NCBI GenBank assembly: GCA_023420715.1
Contig: JAEZVR010000065.1
Coordinates: forward strand, 1-7,283
Direction: 5' to 3'
Length of the DNA stretch: 7,283 nt
Origin: Bacillota bacterium
GTDB lineage: Bacteria > Bacillota > Clostridia > Saccharofermentanales > Fastidiosipilaceae
The notes beneath the pieces are model-generated. The model was not told the DNA's origin. It saw nothing but the letters and a program-made list of their open reading frames with translations, and ran no database searches. Numbering within the stretch: the stretch's first letter is position 1; every line of letters starts with the position of its first letter. The position numbers and the translations under genes were made by a program. Shown in pieces: positions 1-6,749 of this stretch.

Positions 1-1
1 C

Positions 2-1078
2 CTGGAGAGCTATGCCAGTTGTCCGTATCGGTTCTTTTTGCAGTATCTCTTAAAATTGTCACCGCCACCGGCAGATGACATCTTAGTGAATGAAGAAGGT
101 ACATTGGCGCATGCCATCATGGAAGAAGCTTTTAACGCGATTATCAAAGCGCAAAAAAACAGTGATCAGGCACCGCTTGGAGAGACCTTTGATGATATCA
201 AAAACTGGATTCAACAACAGGTTAAAACCTATTTGGAATCATATCCGGCCTATGCTCGATATTTACAGCCTTATTATCAGGCGGTACTCATTCGCAGACT
301 TGTTCGCTATATGACATTTGCGATTTTCAATCAACTCAAGCAGCAACCATTAGAAGCGGGGTGGGAGCATCATTTGGAATGGCGTTTTGGCGAAAATACA
401 AAGTCTGGTGAGTCAGGTGAGGCGCAATCATTGACGGATGACAAAAAAACATCCGAAGGCTTTAGGCTTGAACTGATGAACCCAAAGCAAACGGTTGTCT
501 TTGATGGTATTGTCGATCGCATTTCTTGTCACCCTGACGGAGGCGCTTTTTGTGTTGTCGATTATAAAACCGGCAAAAAGCAGATTCATTTAGATCGTCT
601 CCTTGAAGGTTTGGAATTTCAATTACCCATTTATTTAAAAGCGTGGCTAACCGCTCAGGATCGGCCATCGGCTGACCTTCTGAAGTCAGATGCTGAATAT
701 TACCATTTGAAAGGGATTGAAGGATTGGAAGGTAAACTGGGTGATTCAGCCGACAAATCGCCATCCTTGGGTGAACAAATGCTAAAAAAGATGGCGGAAA
801 AACAGCCGAAATCGCTTAAAGCTGTCTTGCAGGCGTATCAGGGAGATGCCTTTAAAGACACAGGGGACTCAAAGCCGCCCGATGGACGGATGGAACAACT
901 GGTCAACATTGTACTGGATCAAGCGCGTATACAATTGGAACAGATGTATCAAGGGCAGTTTGCGGCTTGTCCGAGAACTGCTTCCACACAGGATGATGCA
1001 GCTGACCTGCCGTGTATATATTGCATGGGAAGCAGCAGTTGCCGTGTGGGTAAACGATTTAAAACAACTGGATCATAA
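2..1078 (+). CDS. addB: ATP-dependent helicase/nuclease subunit B (AddB), C-terminal part, 5' truncated by window edge
   Basis: AddB is the second subunit of the AddAB (RexAB) helicase-nuclease, which processes double-strand DNA ends for RecA-dependent recombination. The frame is open from base 2, so the start lies outside the window; about 358 C-terminal residues of a protein usually near 1150 remain. Numbering from base 2, the fragment opens with LESYASCPYRFF, the conserved segment carrying the first iron-sulfur cysteine (C7, bases 20-22). The nuclease domain follows: GIVDR with D172, VVDYKTG with D187 and K189, and QLPIY with Q207 and Y211. The end carries CIYC-x5-C (bases 1013-1015, 1022-1024, 1040-1042), matching the C-x2-C-x5-C that completes the 4Fe-4S cluster in this family. 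Nuclease residues and cluster ligands are thus all present. The gene ends 22 bases before addA, as expected of an addBA operon. The TTG at base 38 lies inside the conserved segment and is not a real start. Confidence 0.95.
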   Translation: MESYASCPYRFFLQYLLKLSPPPADDILVNEEGTLAHAIMEEAFNAIIKAQKNSDQAPLGETFDDIKNWIQQQVKTYLESYPAYARYLQPYYQAVLIRRLVRYMTFAIFNQLKQQPLEAGWEHHLEWRFGENTKSGESGEAQSLTDDKKTSEGFRLELMNPKQTVVFDGIVDRISCHPDGGAFCVVDYKTGKKQIHLDRLLEGLEFQLPIYLKAWLTAQDRPSADLLKSDAEYYHLKGIEGLEGKLGDSADKSPSLGEQMLKKMAEKQPKSLKAVLQAYQGDAFKDTGDSKPPDGRMEQLVNIVLDQARIQLEQMYQGQFAACPRTASTQDDAADLPCIYCMGSSSCRVGKRFKTTGS

Positions 1079-1100
1079 GCGGATAAGTTGGGATTAAACG

Positions 1101-4100
1101 ATGGCTTTTTCGATTGAACAACAACAGATTATTGATGCCCCCAAAGGGCCTATTTTGGTATCGGCTGCGGCTGGTTCTGGTAAAACGACGGTTATGACGG
1201 CCCGTTTGGCAAAGCGGATCAAAGATGGTGTCTTAAGTGCAGATCGCATGCTGGTTTTAACTTTTACCAAAAATGCCGCCGCCCATATGAAACAAAAACT
1301 TCAGGAAAATCTGATCGCCGAAATAAAAGGCCTCGATGGAGATGAGCGGGAAAAATTACAAAAGCAGCTCGATTTACTTCAACAAGCACAGATATCGACC
1401 ATACATGCTTTTTGTTACCGCATCATTCAAGAGCACGGTCATTTACTCAACCACCTTAAAGATGAGAAGGCACCTCGTTTTACGCGTTTGCCTGAGTTGA
1501 TGGATGAAGCGCTGGATGCACGCCAATTTTCAAAGACTTTTAAGCGATGCCTCAAAGATGCCTTTGCAACAGTTCATCCAGAAATGGATTGGACCACCAA
1601 GGAGGCGGTGGATCCTGAAGCTGTGGATTTTGCCGATTTTTTGCAGCGTTATTTTAATGGCGATGTATCGGCTTTGGAAAAAACCACGAAAACATTTTAT
1701 GATCACCTGCGCAGCCAAGCCGATTATTTGAATGGCTTGGATCAGATTTTGTCCAAGATGGCTTGTTGGGCCAATAAGATAGAGGATGCACCCTTTATTC
1801 AAAGCCTGTGGGCTGATTTTGTCCTGCTGATTCGATGCTTGAAAGGGACGGATAAGCCGCAGGCAGAAGTAGATTTACCACAAGATCTGGCAGATCTATC
1901 TGCACCGCTGGCTCAAATTAAACGCTTGGCTCGTACTGATGGTGCGATGTTGCTTAAAGGCAAAGGTAAAGATGAACGCCAAGCCGCTTTGTTCGACTGG
2001 CTGGATCGTTTAGATGCTGTTGTACAAATTGTCGAAACAGATGGTCAAAGTATCCAGGAAAAGTGGCAGAAAATATCAGATCTTGCTAAGCAGGCACCGC
2101 CTTTTCCGCCTTGGCGAAATCAACAGAATGATCATCCCTCAAAAGCATTATTAACAGAATGTTTATGTACTTGGGTGATACCCGTTGTCCGTGCGCTGAT
2201 GGGCGGATTTGGAACGGATAAATTTAAATCCTATCATCTTTTTTGGCACCTTGGCGGCATTTTTCAAATCGACTTGGCAGAGGAAAGGAAACATTTTTCG
2301 GCTGCGCTTGCAGACCTTTCTTGCTTTTTGGATTTTGTAAAGGTGCTAGATTTTAAGGATTGTCATCGCAGATATGTGAATAATCAGGTCAATTTTCAGG
2401 ATCTAGAACAACTCGCTTATGAACTGATTCAGATGCCTGAGGTAGAGACTTATTATCGGCAACGATATACGGAAATTTATGTGGATGAATTTCAAGATAC
2501 CAGCGTGATTCAAAAGGCGATTATCGATCATATACAACAGGATAATCTCTTTGTTGTGGGGGATGCCAAACAGAGTATCTATCAGTTTCGCCACGCCCGT
2601 CCACAGCTTTTTCAGACACTTGAAGCGGCTTACCAAAAAGACGATCATCCTGGTCAAAATTTTTATCTCAACCGAAATTATCGATCATGCGGGAATATCT
2701 TAAATTTGGCCAATCATGTCTTTGAACAGGTCATGTTGGGCTCTCAGCTTGAAATTGATTATCACGCGAATCATCGCTTCGTGATTCCGGAATCAGAGGA
2801 AAATACATCCGAATCGAACCCGGATTCAATGGCGCAAGGCGGCTTTTTGGTTTATGTGGACCAGCCTTCATCCGATGGGGATGCAGAAGGGTTGCCTGAA
2901 GCGGCAAACCTGGTTGATCAGCGCCCTGTCCTGCCGGAGGAATTAGCGGTTCAGCTGATTCGTCAATTGGTCCGACCTAAGGCTAACTACCCATCTTTTC
3001 AGTTTAGAGATATTTGTATTCTGGTGCCGACGAATCAAACTGTTCAATCCTATTTAGGTGTTTTGACTGAAGCTGGCATTCCTTGTCAAAGTGGCGCACC
3101 CAAATTTACAAATCTGACTTACGAACAGGAGTTGGTGATTCAGTTTATTTATTTGATGACCAATGTCTTCAATGATTATGCGTTGGCTGCGGTTTTGTTA
3201 AGTCCCATCTCGTGGGCACGGTATCGAGAAGATGATTTGTTGGTTTTAGCGGGTTTGAGGACTTACTTGCGAGATCTGATGCATCAAGAGATTGATGATA
3301 CACCTTTAAAAGAAGTTTGCAAATCATATCGGCTGTATTCAAAATCATTTGCCGAAGCTTTTTTTGAATGGACGCGGTTGATGAAGACAGAGCCAACACG
3401 CTGTGCCGAGGTGATTCATTTCTGCGTTATTTCTCAGGCGGAATTGATCAAACATCGTACGGCGGAGGACGTGACTCAATTAATCCAACAGATGGCAGAG
3501 ACATCTCGGCATTTATTTGAGATCAGAGAGCGTATTTTTTATGATTCAGCAGCGGATTGTTTGCGATCTTGTTTTTTAGATGAGGACTGGATGGTCTATT
3601 TCCAGACACTTGAAAATGGCAAAAACCGGTTGGCAAAACTTGAAGAAATCTTACTGTTTGTCGATCGACTCTGTAGGACAGAGGGCTTGAATTGGGTGGA
3701 TATTCAGGCCGCTATGGAGCAAGCTGTCAAAGCACGCATTTTTACTCAGGAAAAGGGAGCCGACTTGTCACTTCGGCCGAATGTGGTTTCTGTTTTAACC
3801 GATCATGCGAGTAAAGGTTTGGAATTTCCTGTTGTCTTAATGGGGGACATTGCCTTTAAGACGCAAGGACACTCGGGTGCTTTGTATGAATTTGTTGATT
3901 ATAAGTTTGAGTCCCGGAAGGACGCGTCACAGGTAGATGAAGCCCCAGCTCCAGACCAGTATATTGCACTCAATTATTGGCGTTGGATCGAGGGTGTACG
4001 GGTATTTGAACCTCTAATCATGCATCAAGTCGGTCTGCAAACGAAACGATATGCGGCTTTTGCCGAAAAGTTGCGGTTGATTTATGTCGGGATGACGCGG

Positions 4101-5237
4101 GCGGAAAAACAACTGTATTTCTTGTTGCCGGAATGGAAAACAATCAGGCATAAAATCTTTGAAAAAAGATCTAGATATTCAATTGTTGGAGATGCAGATG
4201 ATCTCAAAAAGCGATTACAGATTCAACACATTTTAGAATTAAAAAGTTTGGGTGAGGTCTTGGCCTATGTCGACATCTGCGCGGATCAATGCTTGCCACT
4301 TCAAAAAATCGGTGTCTGTTTAGAAGACATTAAAGCTGTTTCAGCGTCTTCGCAGTTAACAACGGCACAAGGACTTTCAACAGATGCGATGGGTACTTTT
4401 TCCAAAGCAGAATTGGAGGCGCTTTTGAGACGAGCGCTTGCGCGGACAGAAGAAAAATTGCCCCTAATGGCACAAATGCCCAGTAAGTTCACGGTGAGTG
4501 AAATTAAGCGCATGGCAGATTGGCATGGTGATACAGTCGATGAGGTGTCAAATTCGTTGTATGAGCATTTTATTCCAGGTTTACGCGCCTTGCCTTACAA
4601 CATGCAGTCTGTCCATACAATCTTGGATGAGGTGCAGCATTCGCAAACGCGTCAGTTTGGTGCTCAACTGGGGATTACATTGCATAAGCTTCATCAATTA
4701 TTGCCTTGGGGGACTTTATATCAAGATTTGCAAGCTGAATCGGATGATCGAGCACAAGATGTCATATCCAAATTTTTGGAAGATTATTACCATGCCGGCT
4801 TATTGACGCACGAGGCCTGGGTTTCAGCCGTGGCTTTTGTGCCGAATTTGGTCGCTTTTTTAAGGCATGACTTGTGTCGTCAGATGAATTGTGCAGAGCA
4901 GTATCGACAACAGGGCGGTTTTGGTGTGCGACAGGAGATGCCCTTTACGCTTGCGCTTGAACCATCAGAGCTCGGTATGCCGATTTTCGCATTCGATCGA
5001 CATCTATTGGTTCAGGGTATGATCGATTTGTGGTTTGATACGGGAGAAGATCTCGTGCTTCTTGACTATAAATCAGATTGGCTGTCTGGTGATGATGAGA
5101 CGGTTCAGAAGGTTTTGCGTGAGCGTTATGGCAAACAGCTAGATATCTATCAGATTGCTGTCGAGCGCGCCGTAGGTCGTCCCTTAACTGCACGATGGAT
5201 CTGGTCTATTCGTCGCCAAAAAGCTTATTCGATTTAA
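1101..5237 (+). CDS. addA: ATP-dependent helicase/nuclease subunit A (AddA), complete
   Basis: AddA is the UvrD-like SF1 helicase and nuclease subunit of AddAB; it hydrolyses ATP to move along DNA and cuts one strand. The 1378-residue product shows the motifs in order: Q-motif glutamines near 7-9; Walker A AAAGSGKT 22-29; motif Ia TFTKNAAAHM 54-63; STIHAFC 99-105; NFQDLEQL 431-438; motif II DEFQDT 462-467; motif III VVGDAKQSIYQFR 485-497; motif IV NRNYRS 524-529; motif V HASKGLEFP 902-910; motif VI YVGMTRA 995-1001. The C-terminal RecB-family nuclease domain has LGITLHKLH around H1195, GMIDL with D1309, LLDYKSD with D1322 and K1324, and QLDIY 1346-1350. It is longer than the 1232-residue B. 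subtilis protein. The ATG follows a weak GGGA (1090-1093) at 7 bases, 22 bases after addB, so translation may be coupled. The last 32 bases overlap the end of convergent tadA. Identification is secure. Confidence 0.98.
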   Translation: MAFSIEQQQIIDAPKGPILVSAAAGSGKTTVMTARLAKRIKDGVLSADRMLVLTFTKNAAAHMKQKLQENLIAEIKGLDGDEREKLQKQLDLLQQAQISTIHAFCYRIIQEHGHLLNHLKDEKAPRFTRLPELMDEALDARQFSKTFKRCLKDAFATVHPEMDWTTKEAVDPEAVDFADFLQRYFNGDVSALEKTTKTFYDHLRSQADYLNGLDQILSKMACWANKIEDAPFIQSLWADFVLLIRCLKGTDKPQAEVDLPQDLADLSAPLAQIKRLARTDGAMLLKGKGKDERQAALFDWLDRLDAVVQIVETDGQSIQEKWQKISDLAKQAPPFPPWRNQQNDHPSKALLTECLCTWVIPVVRALMGGFGTDKFKSYHLFWHLGGIFQIDLAEERKHFSAALADLSCFLDFVKVLDFKDCHRRYVNNQVNFQDLEQLAYELIQMPEVETYYRQRYTEIYVDEFQDTSVIQKAIIDHIQQDNLFVVGDAKQSIYQFRHARPQLFQTLEAAYQKDDHPGQNFYLNRNYRSCGNILNLANHVFEQVMLGSQLEIDYHANHRFVIPESEENTSESNPDSMAQGGFLVYVDQPSSDGDAEGLPEAANLVDQRPVLPEELAVQLIRQLVRPKANYPSFQFRDICILVPTNQTVQSYLGVLTEAGIPCQSGAPKFTNLTYEQELVIQFIYLMTNVFNDYALAAVLLSPISWARYREDDLLVLAGLRTYLRDLMHQEIDDTPLKEVCKSYRLYSKSFAEAFFEWTRLMKTEPTRCAEVIHFCVISQAELIKHRTAEDVTQLIQQMAETSRHLFEIRERIFYDSAADCLRSCFLDEDWMVYFQTLENGKNRLAKLEEILLFVDRLCRTEGLNWVDIQAAMEQAVKARIFTQEKGADLSLRPNVVSVLTDHASKGLEFPVVLMGDIAFKTQGHSGALYEFVDYKFESRKDASQVDEAPAPDQYIALNYWRWIEGVRVFEPLIMHQVGLQTKRYAAFAEKLRLIYVGMTRAEKQLYFLLPEWKTIRHKIFEKRSRYSIVGDADDLKKRLQIQHILELKSLGEVLAYVDICADQCLPLQKIGVCLEDIKAVSASSQLTTAQGLSTDAMGTFSKAELEALLRRALARTEEKLPLMAQMPSKFTVSEIKRMADWHGDTVDEVSNSLYEHFIPGLRALPYNMQSVHTILDEVQHSQTRQFGAQLGITLHKLHQLLPWGTLYQDLQAESDDRAQDVISKFLEDYYHAGLLTHEAWVSAVAFVPNLVAFLRHDLCRQMNCAEQYRQQGGFGVRQEMPFTLALEPSELGMPIFAFDRHLLVQGMIDLWFDTGEDLVLLDYKSDWLSGDDETVQKVLRERYGKQLDIYQIAVERAVGRPLTARWIWSIRRQKAYSI

Positions 5238-5799
5238 TGGGCTTTGCTTGTTTGGCATAACGTTTGCGATTTCCCCGTCCGCCGAGGGTGGCTTCCATCG
5301 CTTTATTTTGTTTGCGAAGTGTCTTAAAAAAGTCTTTGAGCAGTTTAGCACAGTCGTCTGCCAAAATACCCGATGTCCATTGTACCCGGTGATTGACGTT
5401 TGGCTCATCATACACCTGCCACTTCGAGCAGATGGCACCTGCCTTTGGATCTTTGGCACCAAAGACGAGTCGTTCGATGCGTGCTTGTTGAATGGCACCA
5501 GCACACATCAGGCAAGGTTCGAGTGTTACATATAAGGTGCAGCCTTCTAGGCGCCATGACTGGCAGACTTCGGCAGCTGCTTGAAGGGCTGTCATTTCTG
5601 CGTGGCCATGAATGATGAGCTGGGACTCGCGGCTGTTTTTGCCTGAACCAATGATTTTACCGTCTTTAACAACAAGGGCCCCGACAGGGACTTCCCCTTG
5701 AGCGGCGGCAGATTGCGCATCATGTAAAGCAATGCGCATGAAGTGTTGATCCAGCTCAGTCTGTGCGTCATGCTTGTTTTTGGGGAATATTGGCACCAT
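5206..5799 (-). CDS. tadA: tRNA-specific adenosine deaminase TadA
   Basis: TadA deaminates adenosine 34 to inosine in the anticodon of tRNA-Arg(ACG) in the cytoplasm, allowing wobble decoding. Numbered from the chosen start (197 aa), the zinc and catalytic motifs are HAE (H66, A67, E68) and LEPCLMC (C96, C99); EVPVGALVV sits upstream in the expected place and VFGAKDPKAGA downstream. The family is usually about 150-170 residues. Here the core is followed by a basic tail rich in K and R, starting near KQNKAMEATLGGRGNRKR. I chose the ATG at 5799-5797 because an AGAAAGG box (5815-5809) lies 9 bases upstream and the likely minus-strand promoter would begin the transcript near 5832. An in-frame ATG at 5847 would add 16 residues, but it has no good ribosome binding site and overlaps that -10 box. 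The ATG at 5739 would trim the conserved N-terminal helix. The 3' end overlaps addA antisense by 32 bases. Confidence 0.95.
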   Translation of the reverse strand: MVPIFPKNKHDAQTELDQHFMRIALHDAQSAAAQGEVPVGALVVKDGKIIGSGKNSRESQLIIHGHAEMTALQAAAEVCQSWRLEGCTLYVTLEPCLMCAGAIQQARIERLVFGAKDPKAGAICSKWQVYDEPNVNHRVQWTSGILADDCAKLLKDFFKTLRKQNKAMEATLGGRGNRKRYAKQAKPIKSNKLFGDE

Positions 5800-5808
5800 T
5801 TGACAGAA

Positions 5809-5815
5809 CCTTTCT
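5809..5815 (-). promoter_or_regulatory. Ribosome binding site supporting the tadA start at 5799
   Basis: On the minus strand the bases read AGAAAGG, followed by 9 bases and then the ATG at 5799-5797. This purine-rich box favours the 197-residue TadA over the 213-residue reading from 5847. That upstream ATG has only an AGG about 13 bases away. Confidence 0.55.
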
Positions 5816-5843
5816 AGACTTTTATCGGGGTGACCTCTATAAT
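5815..5843 (+). promoter_or_regulatory. Predicted sigma-70/sigma-A type promoter for the zinc-ribbon membrane protein gene
   Basis: TAGACT (5815-5820, four of six matches to TTGACA) is followed by a 17-base spacer and a perfect TATAAT (5838-5843). Transcription would start near 5850, giving a leader of about 40 bases before the ATG at 5890. The -10 box overlaps the -10 of the predicted opposite promoter for tadA. This is a prediction from consensus match only. Confidence 0.6.
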
Positions 5844-5868
5844 ACATAAATTAGTGAAATCCTGTAAT
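5839..5868 (-). promoter_or_regulatory. Predicted promoter for tadA, overlapping the divergent promoter
   Basis: On the minus strand ATTACA (5868-5863, four of six to TTGACA) is followed by an 18-base spacer and TATTAT (5844-5839, five of six to TATAAT). The expected start of transcription is near 5832, about 33 bases upstream of the preferred tadA ATG at 5799. It is weaker than the plus-strand promoter it overlaps. Confidence 0.4.
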
Positions 5869-5878
5869 CTAGGCCTTT

Positions 5879-5884
5879 AAGGAG
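5879..5884 (+). promoter_or_regulatory. Strong ribosome binding site for the zinc-ribbon gene
   Basis: AAGGAG lies 5 bases before the ATG at 5890. It is the best Shine-Dalgarno match in the window and fixes the start of the downstream gene; the zinc-ribbon cysteines begin only eight residues in. Confidence 0.75.
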
Positions 5885-5889
5885 AGCAT

Positions 5890-6684
5890 ATGGCAATTAA
5901 ATCAGGGCGTTGTGCAAACTGTGGCTCAATTATTCGTGTAGATGATCAACAGTCATATGGCGTTTGTCCATTTTGTCGGGCTAAAACACCAGTTGATACG
6001 GCTTTGGCAATTGAGCAAAATCCGAGTGCGTACACGTTTCCAAATGAAGAACAGCCAGAATTAACGGAAGAAGACGAAAAATTGGCTTTGGTTGGCTATC
6101 ACCGCACGACGAATCAGAACCTTAAAAAAGCGCAACAGCAAGTCGAGGCGGCAGCAGCCAGAGCACAAAAAAAGAAAACGCCGTCAGCTGCAGAGCGCGT
6201 TGCTGCTTTGCAATCCAAACCGATCGAAGTGCCAAAACTCAAATTCAAACAGATTTTATCCTTGGTTTTTGGAACATTACTGATCTTTGGTCTATTGGCA
6301 GGTATTACCCTGAACCTTTATTTTTCAAGAACTGAGAAGCGCCTGGCCTTAAACCAGCACATTCATGAGATTCTTCCCTTTGATCCTGTTAAAAATACAG
6401 ACGGCTTTGCCTTTTCTGGTCAGTCCAATCAACATCTAATGGCTGTTTCGCCGAATGCTTTGAATCCGACCACAGCTCAACAGGTGTATGATGCCTTTAA
6501 AAAAGCGCGTGCAGATGTCTATGGTCTTTCGCCAGATGATGCCCAGTCCAATGTTACTGTCCGTCTTTACGGAAAAGAGGGCGGATATGTCGTAAATCAG
6601 TCAGGTGTGTCTGCCATAGAAGCGCAGAAAGATGTTCCGACACACTCTAGTACACCAGATGCATCTGCTGCCAAAACATCTTGA
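5890..6684 (+). CDS. Zinc-ribbon, single-pass membrane protein of unknown function
   Basis: I do not recognise this 264-residue protein as a named family. The N-terminus is a zinc ribbon: C8-x2-C11 and C26-x2-C29 (CANC and CPFC), typical of short treble-clef or ribbon folds. Acidic residues dominate 52-64, and residues 72-108 are rich in A, Q, K, E and R and probably form a helix or short coiled coil. A basic stretch (K116, K118, K120) leads into one hydrophobic segment at about 121-145. By the positive-inside rule the zinc ribbon is cytoplasmic and residues 146-264 are outside. The outer part has no obvious catalytic motif and ends in a low-complexity S/T/A/P tail. No signal peptide is visible. 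The gene has its own predicted promoter and a strong ribosome binding site, and a hairpin terminator follows, so it is probably transcribed alone. Its role could be sensing, scaffolding or envelope work; nothing here decides. Confidence 0.85.
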   Translation: MAIKSGRCANCGSIIRVDDQQSYGVCPFCRAKTPVDTALAIEQNPSAYTFPNEEQPELTEEDEKLALVGYHRTTNQNLKKAQQQVEAAAARAQKKKTPSAAERVAALQSKPIEVPKLKFKQILSLVFGTLLIFGLLAGITLNLYFSRTEKRLALNQHIHEILPFDPVKNTDGFAFSGQSNQHLMAVSPNALNPTTAQQVYDAFKKARADVYGLSPDDAQSNVTVRLYGKEGGYVVNQSGVSAIEAQKDVPTHSSTPDASAAKTS

Positions 6685-6710
6685 TGATTCTGATTCATCG
6701 AAGTTTCATA

Positions 6711-6742
6711 AAAGGACGTCACCGTTTGGTGACGTCCTTTTT
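6711..6742. terminator. Bidirectional intrinsic (Rho-independent) terminator
   Basis: AAAGGACGTCACC (6711-6723), a GTTT loop, and GGTGACGTCCTTT (6728-6740) form a perfect 13-bp stem. On the plus strand five T residues (6738-6742) end the hairpin, serving the zinc-ribbon gene that stops at 6684. On the minus strand the flank reads TTTTATG, so the same hairpin can end trxB transcription, whose stop codon is only 8 bases away at 6750-6752. Its place between two convergent genes fits both uses. Confidence 0.9.
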
Positions 6743-6749
6743 CGTCCAT

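Noticed and set aside
38..40. TTG as a possible start of the left-hand gene.
   Set aside because: The frame is open to the window edge, and the conserved cysteine segment of AddB lies upstream of it, so the gene is truncated by the window and does not start here.
462..764. A minus-strand open frame of 100 codons across addB.
   Set aside because: It is antisense to the conserved AddB nuclease motifs; nothing in the translation suggests a protein.
1883..1897. A short AGATCT repeat pair inside addA, considered as a regulatory or recombination site.
   Set aside because: It is only 6 bases per arm, within a coding sequence, and is expected by chance in a gene of this size.
4498..4806. An open frame of 102 codons inside addA on the same strand.
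   Set aside because: It lies wholly inside the AddA nuclease-domain region, where the addA frame has conserved motifs. The alternative translation resembles no family and has no ribosome binding site of note.
5248..5535. A plus-strand open frame of 95 codons across tadA.
   Set aside because: It is the antisense of the TadA catalytic core, and its translation shows no domain features.
5800..5805. A perfect TTGACA on the plus strand, upstream of the zinc-ribbon gene.
   Set aside because: It lies 32 bases from the TATAAT at 5838, and at 17 bases the sequence is TATCGG, a poor -10. It is probably chance; TAGACT at 5815 has the right spacing.
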